Assembly (NCBI GenBank): GCA_018292915.2
Contig: JACVVK020000001.1
Location: 3,172,501 to 3,236,500, forward strand
Source of the DNA: Batillaria attramentaria
Lineage: Eukaryota; Mollusca; Gastropoda; Batillariidae
Reading direction: 5' to 3'
Length of the DNA stretch: 64,000 nt
The notes under the pieces were generated by a model. It did no database searches. It was given only the letters and a program-made list of their open reading frames with translations, and had not been told where the DNA came from. Below are positions 12,213 to 25,169 of the stretch, piece after piece. The position numbers and the translations under genes are program-made. Each line of letters opens with the position of its first letter. Position 1 is the stretch's first letter.

Positions 12213-15200
12213 GCACACACAAGCCCACACGTACACACACAAACACATACAGACAGTCTACGTAAAACAGTTTATTGTTTATTGTTTGACCATCAGCAGT
12301 ATAAATATAATCAAAATGTCCATATAAGAACCACATACTTATCAGTTGGATATGTAAGAAACACAGAAACAGAAAAAGAACCAATGAAGAAAGGATGCTC
12401 GACACATTTTCCAAAAAAAAAAAAAGCAAAGAAAAGGAAAACAAACTTTAAAAAGACAAAAGTCAGTAGCATCCTGCATGCAACTGAGGTTCAAAAAAAA
12501 AAAAAAAAAAAAGTGGTGAGTTACGTACTTAAAAGGCCATCGACTTTCTAAAGCATGATTGTTCGACACAAAGCGTATTATCCGTATGTAACTATAATAT
12601 ACATTGCGATCGGAACGGACTCTCTGCTGTTTACGGTTCTGGAAAGGGGAGGTGTCACTTGACAGTTTGTTTGCCTTGACCTCGAAGCATTTCACTTTAA
12701 TGTCATGTTAGTTTTATCCCTGACACTTCAGTGACAGTAATGCGTTCTGCGTAGTTGCACGGCCGGCTGCTTGGGCCAGGCACACTGTATAAAGGTAAAC
12801 TGATGCAGCGTGCTTGAGTATGCCGGTTCAGGCAGCAAATTTCATGTGATTTGTTTGCCGTGCATGTGGCGTTGTCGTGTGAACTCTGTTTTGTACGAGG
12901 TCACATACAAAGAGGTCTGTCGTGAGTTGTTAATATGGCTGTTAAATTACCAGGTCTCTGTCTCTCTGTCGCTGTCTGTCTGTCTGGTTCGAATCCCGGG
13001 TGGGGCCAAATATTTGTGTTGGACTTTTTCTCGTTGCCCCGTCTTTGATATCACCCATACGCGGTGGAAAAGGACGTTAAACTCCCAAACACCCACCCCA
13101 CTGCCTGTTTGCCCCTCCCCGCTGACGCTGTCACTGTCCAGGTGTCTAAGTGGTGTGGTTATGATAATCATAATAATGATGATGAATTGTACTAACTGGG
13201 ATTTTGTTTTTGAGGGAGGAGGTGGGAGGGGGGCAGCTACCCTAACAGTCCAGCTGAACACGATTCAGTCCAGTGAGACTGCCAGGCCTCTTATTTAATG
13301 TATTCAACTCATCAACTGACATAAACACTAGAAAGTTTGCATTTTCCTCCACGTTGATGGCCGGGACCAGTTACACGAACAGATCAACTGTACACAGTCA
13401 AAGGAAAAGACATCACAACAAAATTCGATCCTCAACATGGGCTCTTTATCCTAGAAATGTTGACTGGTTGGTTAGTTGGGGTTTAACATCCCCGTAACAA
13501 GAGTGATTGGAGACGGCCCTAATTGGGAAGGGAGGGGAGGGGAGGGGGGCAACTACCCTAACTGAACAGCCCACCTGAACACGATTCAGTCCAGTCAGAC
13601 TGCCAGACCGCTCATTTGATGTATCCTTGACTGTGGAAGACCAGTCACAGAAGCAGATCCAATTCACACAGCCAGACGAAACGGGCAACATGTTGTCATT
13701 ATTATTATTATTATTATCGACGTGTGGTAGAGGTACAGAAGCGTTAGGTCAAAGAACGTCGTATTTCCTTACTACTGGAAACCGCAAAGTCATGGAAATG
13801 GTCGCAGTGGCCAAAGGGAACATCTATTCATTTGGCAAACATCTGCGGAGCGCCGCAGTGCTATCCACAGTTGTGACACAGTTGTGATTTGGGGGGTTTC
13901 CGCCGCTGTGGCGTCATCACAGCAACCTGGATTTCAAATAGCCACAACTGTGACTGTGGTTTCCTCAACAGATTCTGATTGGCTGTGCTACGTCACTCGG
14001 CGCACAAACACTGATGGCGGACAGTGCATCTTCAATCGGTTTGTCACCGAGCACAGCTGTGTTCAGTTTTGTAGTTAAAAGGCACACCGAGCGCAACGAC
14101 TGTGATGTGCACATGTGTGTTTCGCGCGCTGTGCCCAGTTAAGAGCAGGCTTTAGAGCTTTGTAGGCGGCAGGTCCCCCCCCCCCCCCCCCCCCCTCAGA
14201 ACTCATTATGAACATAGAGACTTTAAGACAGTCGTCTTGCGTGCCGCGGATCAAGCCCGATTGACTGTTTAATCGGCCATGGGCTGACTTCTTTGTCGGG
14301 TGTGTTTCGCTTGATTCACCAGGGCAAACGTCAGTCGCGCATGACCTTCTTTGCCCTATTATATTCGCAGGGCCACATGCCAGGCACTCAAAGAAGTTAC
14401 CCCGACCTCCCCTGCAGGTTTTTCTCGAGCGGATCCGATATTCTCAGGGACGGGAAGGGCTAAAGGAGAGGGGACGGGGGGGGGGGGGGGGTGTCAATAG
14501 CAGCCACCATATAATCATTTTCTAAAAGCGGATTGTAAGATGACTTGTAGTTGGCTTGATACCCGGTAGCATGACTGTGTTGGTGTTGGAGTCGGTGGGC
14601 TAGTGAGACTTAGTCACAAATGCGAGAGGTCAGGTTCGAGTCCCACTCGCGGCGAAGAATTTTTCTTTCTCGTATGTGGCACTGTTCATTCGGGCCGACC
14701 GTCGGGGGTTCTCATCGGTTAATCCGGCTTCTCCCTCCTCCGCTTTGGAAATATTCAGCCCACAAATTAAAAAAAATAAATGCAGTTCTAAAATTCCGAA
14801 ACTTAAATTGCTGACCTGGCCCTTCGCACCACCTGATTGTAATGTGTTCATGTCCAGTGTGTGAGAGAATGCGTGTGATTCACGTGAACGTGCGTGTTTG
14901 GTTTAGCTCGCGGCGCTTTTAGGCAAATATTTTGGATAAAGCGCCTATACTAATGCGCTTATTATTTATTATATATTTATACATATGTAAATTTCTCTGA
15001 TCACTTGGGGAGCCGGGGTGGCCGAATGGTAGAGCGTTGGACTTCCAATGCTCGGGTCGTGAGTTCGAACCCCGGCTGGGGCCAAATATTGTGCTGGCTT
15101 TTTCGTCGTTGCCCCGTCCTTGATATCACCCGTATGTGGTGGAAAAGGACGTTAAACTCCCAAACACCCACCCACCCTTTTCTGATCACCTAATTCACTG

Positions 15201-15462
15201 GTTGCATGACTACGTTCACGTTCAAATCAACAAATTCAGGTTTATGGTAAGTGCAGTACAGACATCTTAATGTTTTTTTTGTTTGTTTTGTTTTTGTCTG
15301 AACCAGCTCATATCAGTAAGAGGCACAAAGGGTGGCTTTGTTAGCAAGACAACAAATGACTCACGACAAAAAGCACATATTAGGAACAAGGAAATCCTAC
15401 TTCAATGACGTATTAAAAGCTTTTTTGTGTACTTGTTGTTTGTTTGAAAGGTTAGCAGAGAA

Positions 15463-15526
<64 letters not shown>

Positions 15527-16353
15527 GGAGCCGGGGTGGTCGAATGGTAGAGCGTTGGACTTCTAATGCTCGGGTCGTGAGTTCGATCCCGGCTGGGGCC
15601 AAATATTTGTGCTGGCTTTTTCATCGTTGCCTCGTCTTTGATATCACCCTATGTGGTGGAAAAGGGCGTTAAACCCCCAAACACCCACCCACCAACCCTC
15701 TCTCTATCTCTCCCCCCAAAGATGCAAAATAGGCCCTCTACTAAGTACTAAGAACATTTTTTTTTTAAATTTTCATTCCTCAAAACAACGGAGAACAATC
15801 ATTGTTAATGTATTGTCCATCACCATCGTAAGTGTTCTTTAATGCAAGAATGCCTTTGGGGCATTTGACTCATGAACAATAGAATACATTTTGCGAAAAC
15901 TGAGCGCATAATTATTTAGATTAATTGAGGGAGGCAGCCATTTTTGCGTATACGCAGAAAGTACACAGCTGGGATGAGGAGAGCCGAGCCAGGTTTGCGA
16001 AAAGGAGCGGATGGGCTAGATGATGGGGAGACAGAAGGGAACACTGGAGTGTACAGGGAGCGGAGAGGGGTATCGGGGAGGGATGGGGGGAGCCTCGATT
16101 TGAGTGTAGGGAGATGGGGGAGTAGTCAGTGGAAGGACGGAAACTCAAACGGCATTTTAGGCGACTTGTTTGCGGGTCAAACAGCAGGAGATGGCCGAAT
16201 AGCTCACTGACGAACTGAGTCGGCGAGCTAGGTGATTTGTTGTCCTTGTAATGCACAGATTGTCGCTGGCTTGTGCGTTGTGGTCACACAGCTTGTCACC
16301 TTCATGCATCCATGTATCGTCATCAGTACTATCCTCACCATGCAGTTGCGCTT

Positions 16354-16408
<55 letters not shown>

Positions 16409-16526
16409 CCGCGTGGCATGTCTGTGTTTGGTTGTTGTTGTAGCTGTTGCTGTTGTCTGTTGTTGTTGTTGTAGATGATGTTGTCAGTTGTATATCAGCA
16501 TATAAGCAAGCGTGCGCGCACACACA

Positions 16527-16595
<69 letters not shown>

Positions 16596-17710
16596 GCACG
16601 CACGCACACAATTTCTTGCAACGCGGCACTTAAACTGCAAAAGGGGAAAAAAAAACTTTGCGAGGTCACCACACATACAATCACGCTTTTAAACCATTTC
16701 CGCCAGTTGTGTCGCGTGCGTATCGCTCATAGCGCTGAACAAAACCTTGCCTTGGCGCGGACTAAACAAAACCACGCTCGTTTTCACTCTGACAGATTGA
16801 CGTCTGATCAGTTTCCTTTTGACTCTCTCCCCGTCTGCAAAACTCATGATATGTTTCAGCTGATAGGGGACGTACGAACAAAAGGAAACCTTTTTGATAA
16901 GAACATGCACCGCTAACGGGGGCTTGAGATAAGTCATTAGGTATAGCTAGCGCTATTGACAAAAAAAAAAGAAGAAAAGACATGCATTGTTGAAACGACC
17001 CTAAGACCAACACACAGCCTTATCACTCCTTTAATCAAGTCACTGTCTGGTGACTGCGTTGGAACAAAATAGCTGCTGGTCACACAAACACGCCATTAGC
17101 TAGATATGCCATCAAGGATCTTAAGGCAAGGCGGTTGATGTTTATCTAGCTCTGCACCGAAAGATCGTCTCAGCAGTAAAATATAAATAGCATTCAAGAA
17201 ATAAATCAATCAGTAACAATATATTAAAAAAACGACTTTTCATTTCAGCTCTTTCGCGTTGAGATTTGTAAAGTTTCTTTTGGTCGTCAGTTTATTATAC
17301 ATTATTATACTAGCGAATTCAAATAAGACTTTAAAAAAAAAAACAGAAGAAAACGAAAATATAGCGATGCTCATTTAAGTAATTATTACCGTTCCTTTAA
17401 TGTTGTATTGATGATCGCTTTTGTTTAATGACAAATTCTTTGATCAAAGTCTAGAATAATTATGAGCTTTTTATACTGCTGTCCGTCCATCTTGGATGAA
17501 ACTTCTGCAACCCTCTTTCACTGCACCACGCAAGCAGCGGCAGAAATTGAAACTTATTCCCTCCTGACATGTAACCTTGCCAAATAAACTTGAGAGAGGT
17601 AATCTGTATAACAAAGCATCGTTCCTGCGTGAATAGGCAGGTTTAGCATGCTAGAACGATTTCAGACGGAAAAGCAGTCATTTGTCAGAAATAAGAAACC
17701 TGGGCTAAGA

Positions 17711-17789
<79 letters not shown>

Positions 17790-17950
17790 GGCGGCCAACA
17801 AAAAGCCAGCGTGAGATCGTACGATCCTCACACGATGATGCAAGCCCAGTAAAACGAGCCCGTTTCTCAACAGCCCACCTTTACTCCGTCCCGCACCGGT
17901 GTACAGGTACCATCCCCACTCCCCCCCCCCCTACCTGTCTCCGTCTCCGT

Positions 17951-18019
<69 letters not shown>

Positions 18020-21000
18020 CCTCCCCCTTCCCCCCGGCTCTAAACCATGCACTGTTGTCGCCCAGTAAACAGATTACTTTGCCTGCCAGACATGAGCCTG
18101 TAGGTATCGTGCGTCATTATTTCCTGGCGTAGGCCGATATCCTTCATTGACGTAGGTGTGTCATACCGGCTCATTATTATGCACGTTTAACAAGGCAGCT
18201 TTGTTGATATTTCCGTTGACCTACTTCGTTATGGTCTATACTTACCTCAAGCCCCAAGCTCGATGGGGGGGACACTCAAAGGTATCGTGAAAAGAAGCGC
18301 AGGTCGACATAGCCCGGCCAAAGAAATACTCTAGGCAAAACGAAAGCGTCTCCCAGACTGAGTTAAAATGTACAAGACTTCGAGCATGTTTATATGAGTA
18401 GTTTATGCCATGTCATCGTCCACATAAACACAAATCAATGTGCAAGACCTAGAGCATGTTGTTTGAGCAGGTTATGCCATAGCGTTGTCCATATTTCAGT
18501 CCCGTTGGGCTTGAAACGATCAAAATAACACTTACATCAATCATATGTCTTCTTTTTTCTCCAGCACAACACACTGGAACGATACTTACATGAACTACAT
18601 CTCCATCACAGCATCTGCACCATATGATCGTCCCCAAAAAATCCTCATGTTCCTTGGTTTCTTTTCTCGCAGATTGTCTACAAGCTCCAGTCATCAACAT
18701 ACGAGTGTCTACGAGCAGCAGGAGAAGCCGGGGGAACAGAAGAAGAGGGAGAAGGCGACACGGACATGGTCAACACAACTCACGTCAAACAGCTGAAAAG
18801 GGAGTAGACACGCATGGAAAACGCCAGAGATCGCGAAGTCGTTCTGAAGGGAGAGGCGCAACTCCAGGCACACGGACGTCAAGACAAGAAGTATCAGTTC
18901 CAAGGACGGTCAAGTCAGGCAGAGATTCCGTGCGAAGGAAGTCTGCTGCAAGAGATTCTGTGCGAAGGAAGTCTGCTGCAAGAGATTCTACGCGAGGAGA
19001 TTCTGCACCCAAAAGGTCCACGCAGACAGGTTCTTCGTCAGAAGGCAGTGCCAGAAGACATTCCGCTGTAGCGAAAGACTCCGCATCACGAGTTGTTGCA
19101 CGAGCAGAAACTGCACCAGGAGGTTCTGCTGCAGCAGGATCTGCTCAAAGAGATGCTGCACAGAGGGATTCAGAATCAAATGACTCCACGACGCTTCCCA
19201 CAACTACTACAGAGCGGGCTCGGAAGAAGAAAAAGAAGAAGAAACAAAAATCAACATCGGCATTTTCGTGGTTCTCCTCCTTGTTTTCTAGTAACGAAGA
19301 CAGTTCAGAGACAGAAGCAACCGACACCGAAGATCAACAGACCACTCCAGAAGCAACCGACACCGAAGATCAACAGACCACTCCAAAACCAACCCCGGCC
19401 GCAAAGAGCGAGACAACGTCAAAGTCTAACAAAAAGTCAGATAAACAGAATTCCAGACACCCTCCCAGAAAATCTAAGTCTGAATCTGACGTCACTTCAG
19501 TTTCACGAACAGAGAGTAATGCCAACAAAGGAACACACTCGTTATATATAGAGCAGCCAACAGACGTGAGTGATGCCAACGAGAAACAGTCGCCGTCGCC
19601 AGATTTGACCGAAGAAAGTGCCAGTCCTTTTGATAACGGAAGGACTCACAAGATCCGAAAGTCCAAAAAGAAAGCAAGCAGTAAGAACAGGGGAAATGGT
19701 CGTAAGAAAAAGTCTAAGACACATGCCGTTGACTCCTCTGTTGAAACACCAGTGGACTCTGAGACCTCTGAACTCCAGCCTTCAGGAGTGTCCAATGCTG
19801 TCAGGAAAAGCTCGGCGTTTCCCGAGACTCATGGTTCAAGCACTCCTGAAGCACATAGGCACGGTTCACGGAGTCCTGAAGAAGAGAGGCACGGTTCAAG
19901 GAATTCTGACCCACAGTGGCACCGTTCAAGGGACCCGGAAGCAGAGAGGCACACTTCAAGGACTCCTGAAGCTCAGAGACACGGTTCAAGGACTCCTGAA
20001 GCAGAAGGGCGTGGTTCAAGGATTCCTGCAGAGCACCGGCATGCTCCAAGGACTCCTGAATCACGCAGGCACGGTTCAAGGACGTCTGAGTCACAGAGGC
20101 ACGGTTCACAGACTTCTGAAGCACATAAACACGGTTCAAGGACTTCTGAAACACATAGGCATGGTTCACGGACTCCTGAAGCACAGAGGCACAGTTTACA
20201 GACTTCTGAAGCTCAGAGGCACGGTTCACTGCGTCCTGAAGAAGAGAGGCACGGTTCAAGGAATTCTGACCCACAGTGGCACCGTTCAAGGGATCCCGAA
20301 ACAGAGAGGCACACTTCGCGGAGCCATGTTTCACAAAGTCATGGAACACAACATCGCTCACGGAACCAAGGCTCGCACGACCGACGACAGAAAGAACACT
20401 CCCAGTCTCGCAGACCGCCATCAGCGCAGACGGAAAGAGACCGTGATCCAGACAGGCCAACCTCATCGAGGATGTTGTCCGCACTACTTCCAGACACCGC
20501 CAGGTATCAGAGCCAGGTGATCGACCCCAGAGCCAGATACGGATCCAGATATGGACCTAGACTGTATTCAGGCGGACGAGGTCGTGGTGGGAATCGTGGT
20601 GACTACGTCAGGCGCCCAGCTGCAGCTGACAGACTGGTGAGTTGTTGTTGTTGTTGTTGTTGTTTCAAATCTGTTTGTTGTTGTTGTTGTTAAAATGGGA
20701 ATCTCAAACTTTATAAGACTTTATCAAACCCAAGGGCACTTCATAATATGCACTGCGTGATGTTGTTTTACAAGAAAAAGTGTAAAACAGTAGTGGGACT
20801 TTTCAAGTCACAAGCTCCCCTTTGTGGTCAGTCAAGCGTACAGATTTATACAGGTGCTTTCTCTTTTACTCCTTGCACTCGGTGGAGTCGAGCTAGCTGC
20901 TCAACCGGTTTGAGCGTCGGACTCGAGAGCAGGAGGTCGTGGGGTTGAATCCCACCTATTTTGTACGGTCAGCTTTTTGTAGTTCCCCCGTCTTTGAATT

Positions 21001-22693
21001 TGTCCTCGCGGTGGATAGAAACACTCACTTAAAACACTCACCCATCCACTCGCACAGCAATTGTTCCTTCATTGTTTATTGACTCTCAATGCTCAAGTGT
21101 GTTCGAATCCCGGCTTGGGCCAAATACCTGTGCTGGTCTTTTTCTCGTTGCCCCGTCCTTTGATATCACCCTACGTGATGGAAAAGGACTTTAAACTCCC
21201 AAACACCCACCCCCACACCCCTTCATTGTAATTTTTTTTTTCTGTGCCGTCCACCAGGAGAGGCGGTTATTCCCAAGTTTTGCTGATGCCGCTGATCGGT
21301 TGGTGAAGTCCGTGAACCGCGTGGTGGGGGTGCTGAACAACGGGCTGCAGTTTGTGCATCAGGAGAACGAGTTCGTCTTCAACGGGACGCGCTACACCAT
21401 CATGATGGGCGTGAGGGAACAGCTCATGGCCATCGCCAAGGCCAACGACATGGTGTACGGTGAGTTAAGTGTTGCGGGTTTTGGATTTGGTTTGATTTAG
21501 TATGATCTGGTTTGGATGGGTTGGGTAGGGTTAGACTGTGTTGTGTTGTGTTGTGTTGTGTTGTGTTGTGTTGTGATGCTTTCTCTTTTGTTGTGTTGTG
21601 TTGTGTTGAATTGTGTTGTTTTGTTTTGTATTCTCTTGTTTTGTTTTATGTTGTCTTGTTTTGTTTTTTGGGTAGTGCGGGAATAACTGAGGCCAGTGGC
21701 ATAAGTATGATATTTTTGTTCTTGGGGTTTGTTTTGTTTTGTTTTGTTTTGTTTTGTTTGTTTTTGTTGTTTATTATTGTTGTTTTTGTTTGTTTTTTTT
21801 TAAATTTTGTTGTTGTTTTTTTGGGGGGGAGGTGTTTGGTTTGGGTTTTTTTCTGTTTTCCCCCGTTCTTTTCTTTTCCTGCTTTGCCCATCAACATCAG
21901 TAGCGGGACTGTTAATTACATGGCGAAAGAATCATCAGTGTCTTCCTCCTCTGTCTTATGTCCTCTGTGTTCTGCATACACACTGGGTTTTTTGTCTTCA
22001 TTCCCCCAGTCATTCTTGTGACCGGGACGGTCAGCCTCATCCGACCAACCATTAAAACCGAGTGCTACACCTATGCATGGCAGGTCTCTTTCTCTTTACC
22101 TCTTCCTTTGTCTGTCGTGGGCTCAGCGGATGCCCTGCAGGCCTTTAAGCTTCTGTGTTTGCTGTTGAGCGTTTCTTGTTTCCTCAGACACGGTGCTTCG
22201 GGCAACCCTACTGACGAAGGACATCTACATGCGTGCCCATCGCAGTCGGATGACTGGCCCGACCACCAGGTCGCTTGCCCGACCAGAGGTGAGCCTCCCC
22301 AGTCTGTATGACGTCATCCAGAAGGCGTACGCCGATGAGAGGTCTGCTGTGATGAAGCTGCGGGATGTGAAAGACATGCAGAGGTGGGTCAGCTCGAGCG
22401 ACTCGGTGATTTAGAGCATTCGTTGACGACGACTGTACTGATGAGATGGGGAAAGTCCTTTCGGTAACTGACCTTGAAATAAAAACGTTTTGTTTCTGTC
22501 CGTTAATGATGATGATGATGGTGATGGTGATGATGTCCCTTGGAAAGCGGGAAAAAAGCACAGGAACTGACGATTATGGTGATGATGATGATGATGATGA
22601 TGACCTCAAAGAACCAAAATCGTTTTCATGAATGAGCTCGAAAACAAGTGTCACTTTCCGCATATCGATTACTGGACAACAGGTAAAGATTAT

Positions 22694-22734
<41 letters not shown>

Positions 22735-23835
22735 TCCCAAGGAAAGCACTGAAACTGAACGCGCGGATGCAGCAGGTGCGTGAGAAGTTTCAGGATGGCT
22801 TCGCCAGGAACGACCTGAGAACCCTCGTGTACTACATCAACTCCACGGCCCAGAAACTGAACTGGGAACTCATGTACTCCACAAGGACCATGTATGTCAG
22901 GCGAACTCAGGTATGTAAATACGGATACAGCTGCAGTCTGTCACGGGGTGTGACGTGGTAGTTCGAAGGTGTCCGATGAGACGGCGACTTACGATGAGCG
23001 AGGGAAATCTGACAAAATACATGTAGCAGTTTTCTCCAGAAAAATCAACAATCCTGGGTTATTTTTCAGAAAAATGATACTTTTCAGCAGGAAGAAGGTT
23101 TTCTGTAGAAAAATCAAATATTCCGGGTTTTTTCTGCCTGAAAACAGCATTTCTGCAGAAAAATAACAAAGAAAATCAGAAAATGGCTCAATCCCGTTTT
23201 TCTGAAAGAAAAGGAAATAGCAGGGTTTTTTTCCTGCAGAAACCCGACTTTTAATAATAATAATAATAATGAGGATTTGTCTTGCGCCCAACCTTCTGCT
23301 GGAGCTCTGGGCGCCTCACAATAGCTGGTATAGTGGTAATACATACACATGAGATACAAATGAAAACTACATTACACATTACATACACATGTATGTACAC
23401 ACTTTTCTGCAAAAGCGCCCCAGACTCTCTGACAAGAACCGCTTTTTTGTCCCTGAACGAATTCTGCAGAAAGTGCCCCCCCCCCCTCCCCCCCCCCCCC
23501 CCCCCCAAAAAAAAGAAAGAAAAAAAGACACACAAAAAAAGAAAGACAAGCTATTTTGTTATCTCCGTGTTTGGAGCCGGGGTGGCCGAATGGTAGAGCG
23601 TTGGACTTCTAATGCTCGGGTCGTGAGTTCGTATCCCGGCTGGGGCCAAATATTTGTGCTGGCTTTTTCATTGTTGCCCCGTCTTTGATATCACCCGTAT
23701 TTGGTGGAAAAGGACGTTATACCCCCCCTCCCCCCTTATATCCGTGTTTTGTCGAAAGAAAATGCTTGTGGAGAATGAGCAACTCCGTTTGCTCTGTCTA
23801 GAGAATCTGTTGTGCAGAATAAGGTGCGCCATTTG

Positions 23836-23897
<62 letters not shown>

Positions 23898-25137
23898 CAC
23901 GTTCGTGTGTGTTTCACGTTCGTGCGTGTGCATATTATTTTTCTGCCGGTAGACACTCATGTTTAAATATACCCCTGTACTTCAGCAAACAGATACTTTC
24001 TTTCATTTCCTTTCTCTTTGATGCTGTAAATCGTCGGACATTTATATGAGGTTGATGTATGTGGTTTTTCCTAGGCCATTCTATACGCTAGTAGGGACAA
24101 TATCACTGTTGCGCGCGATCTGTTGCTCAAGGCTGACGATTTCATTGCCAGAGGGACACACGACTACAGGGTAAGTCTTACCTAACGTGACAGTTTTCTT
24201 TTTAAAGATCTAAGCTCCCAAGAAAAAGCTTTCCGAAGTGTAACAACAACAAAAATTACAGAGTCGACCGTGCAAGCGCAGTCAACTCTGTCACAGTTGC
24301 AGAGTTTTCAGCGTCCCTGAAACCCCAATAAAAGCCAAGGGCAGCCTGATTTCACAGCTCAGTTTGCGTTTTGACACTGAGCGAGAAAGATCGTGCAGCA
24401 CTCAACATCCGCTAGACACTGTACCTATGTCTCGCTCACTGACCAAAAGCTAAATAATCTCACGGTTAACTCGTGCTCTGGTTTTATAAGGCTTCCCGAA
24501 GCGCTGAAAACCCTGCAACTGTGACAGAGTTGCCTGGATTATGCACAGTCGAAGGAGTGGCAGTTTTAAAAAAGCACAATGTTTGCGGCTTTTTGCTGAG
24601 ATTGCAGACCTTTAACTCCTGTTCTCACTTCCTCTGTCTGTCAGTGCGTGACTGGTTTGACACATCTTCCGCCTTAAATGCATCGTTATATTTCTGACTA
24701 TAATCACGGTTATTACTCAGGACGTGCTTTGTCGATCCCTTTATACTCTACCTGACGGACATAATTAATCTACCTGACAGACAGACAGAGCACGGTCGCT
24801 GACGTCAATATTTTTAGTCAAAGCTTTCTTGTAATTAGTTTCATTTATCTGTTTTTTCTGTGATCCGTGTGGATGAACTCTTTCTCGTTTCCGCTATTGT
24901 AAGCTTGTCGGTAGCTGGCGTCGACATTAATTTTATAAATGAAAGCATTCTTGGTGTTAGTTTTATTTATCTGGGCCCGCATGTAAAACTCGAGGCTAAT
25001 TTAACCCACGGCTATAGGCCTGACCCCGACTAGGACAAAAGAAACCCCAAACACAAAATTTTAAAAAGGAAGCGAAGAAAGGTAGAAAAAATCCTTCTCG
25101 AACGGCTTAAGCACCATGGTGGAATGGACCCGCTTCC

Positions 25138-25169
<32 letters not shown>

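Noticed and set aside
15007..15090. Functional tRNA genes
   Set aside because: Heads of SINEs have A and B boxes, but the acceptor stem and anticodon arm do not fold, and a conserved non-tRNA body follows.
15921..16256. 111-codon - strand frame
   Set aside because: Translation of a GGGA-rich tract, no recognisable features.
18624..18672. ATG at 18624 as start of a 689-codon gene
   Set aside because: The bases before 18673 are a pyrimidine-rich acceptor, and exon 1 with a signal peptide joins exactly in phase. The 3' end of that frame (poly-Cys from GTT repeats) is intron.
20637..20693. Cys-rich C-terminus of the same open frame
   Set aside because: It is translation of (GTT)n after a strong GTGAGT donor.
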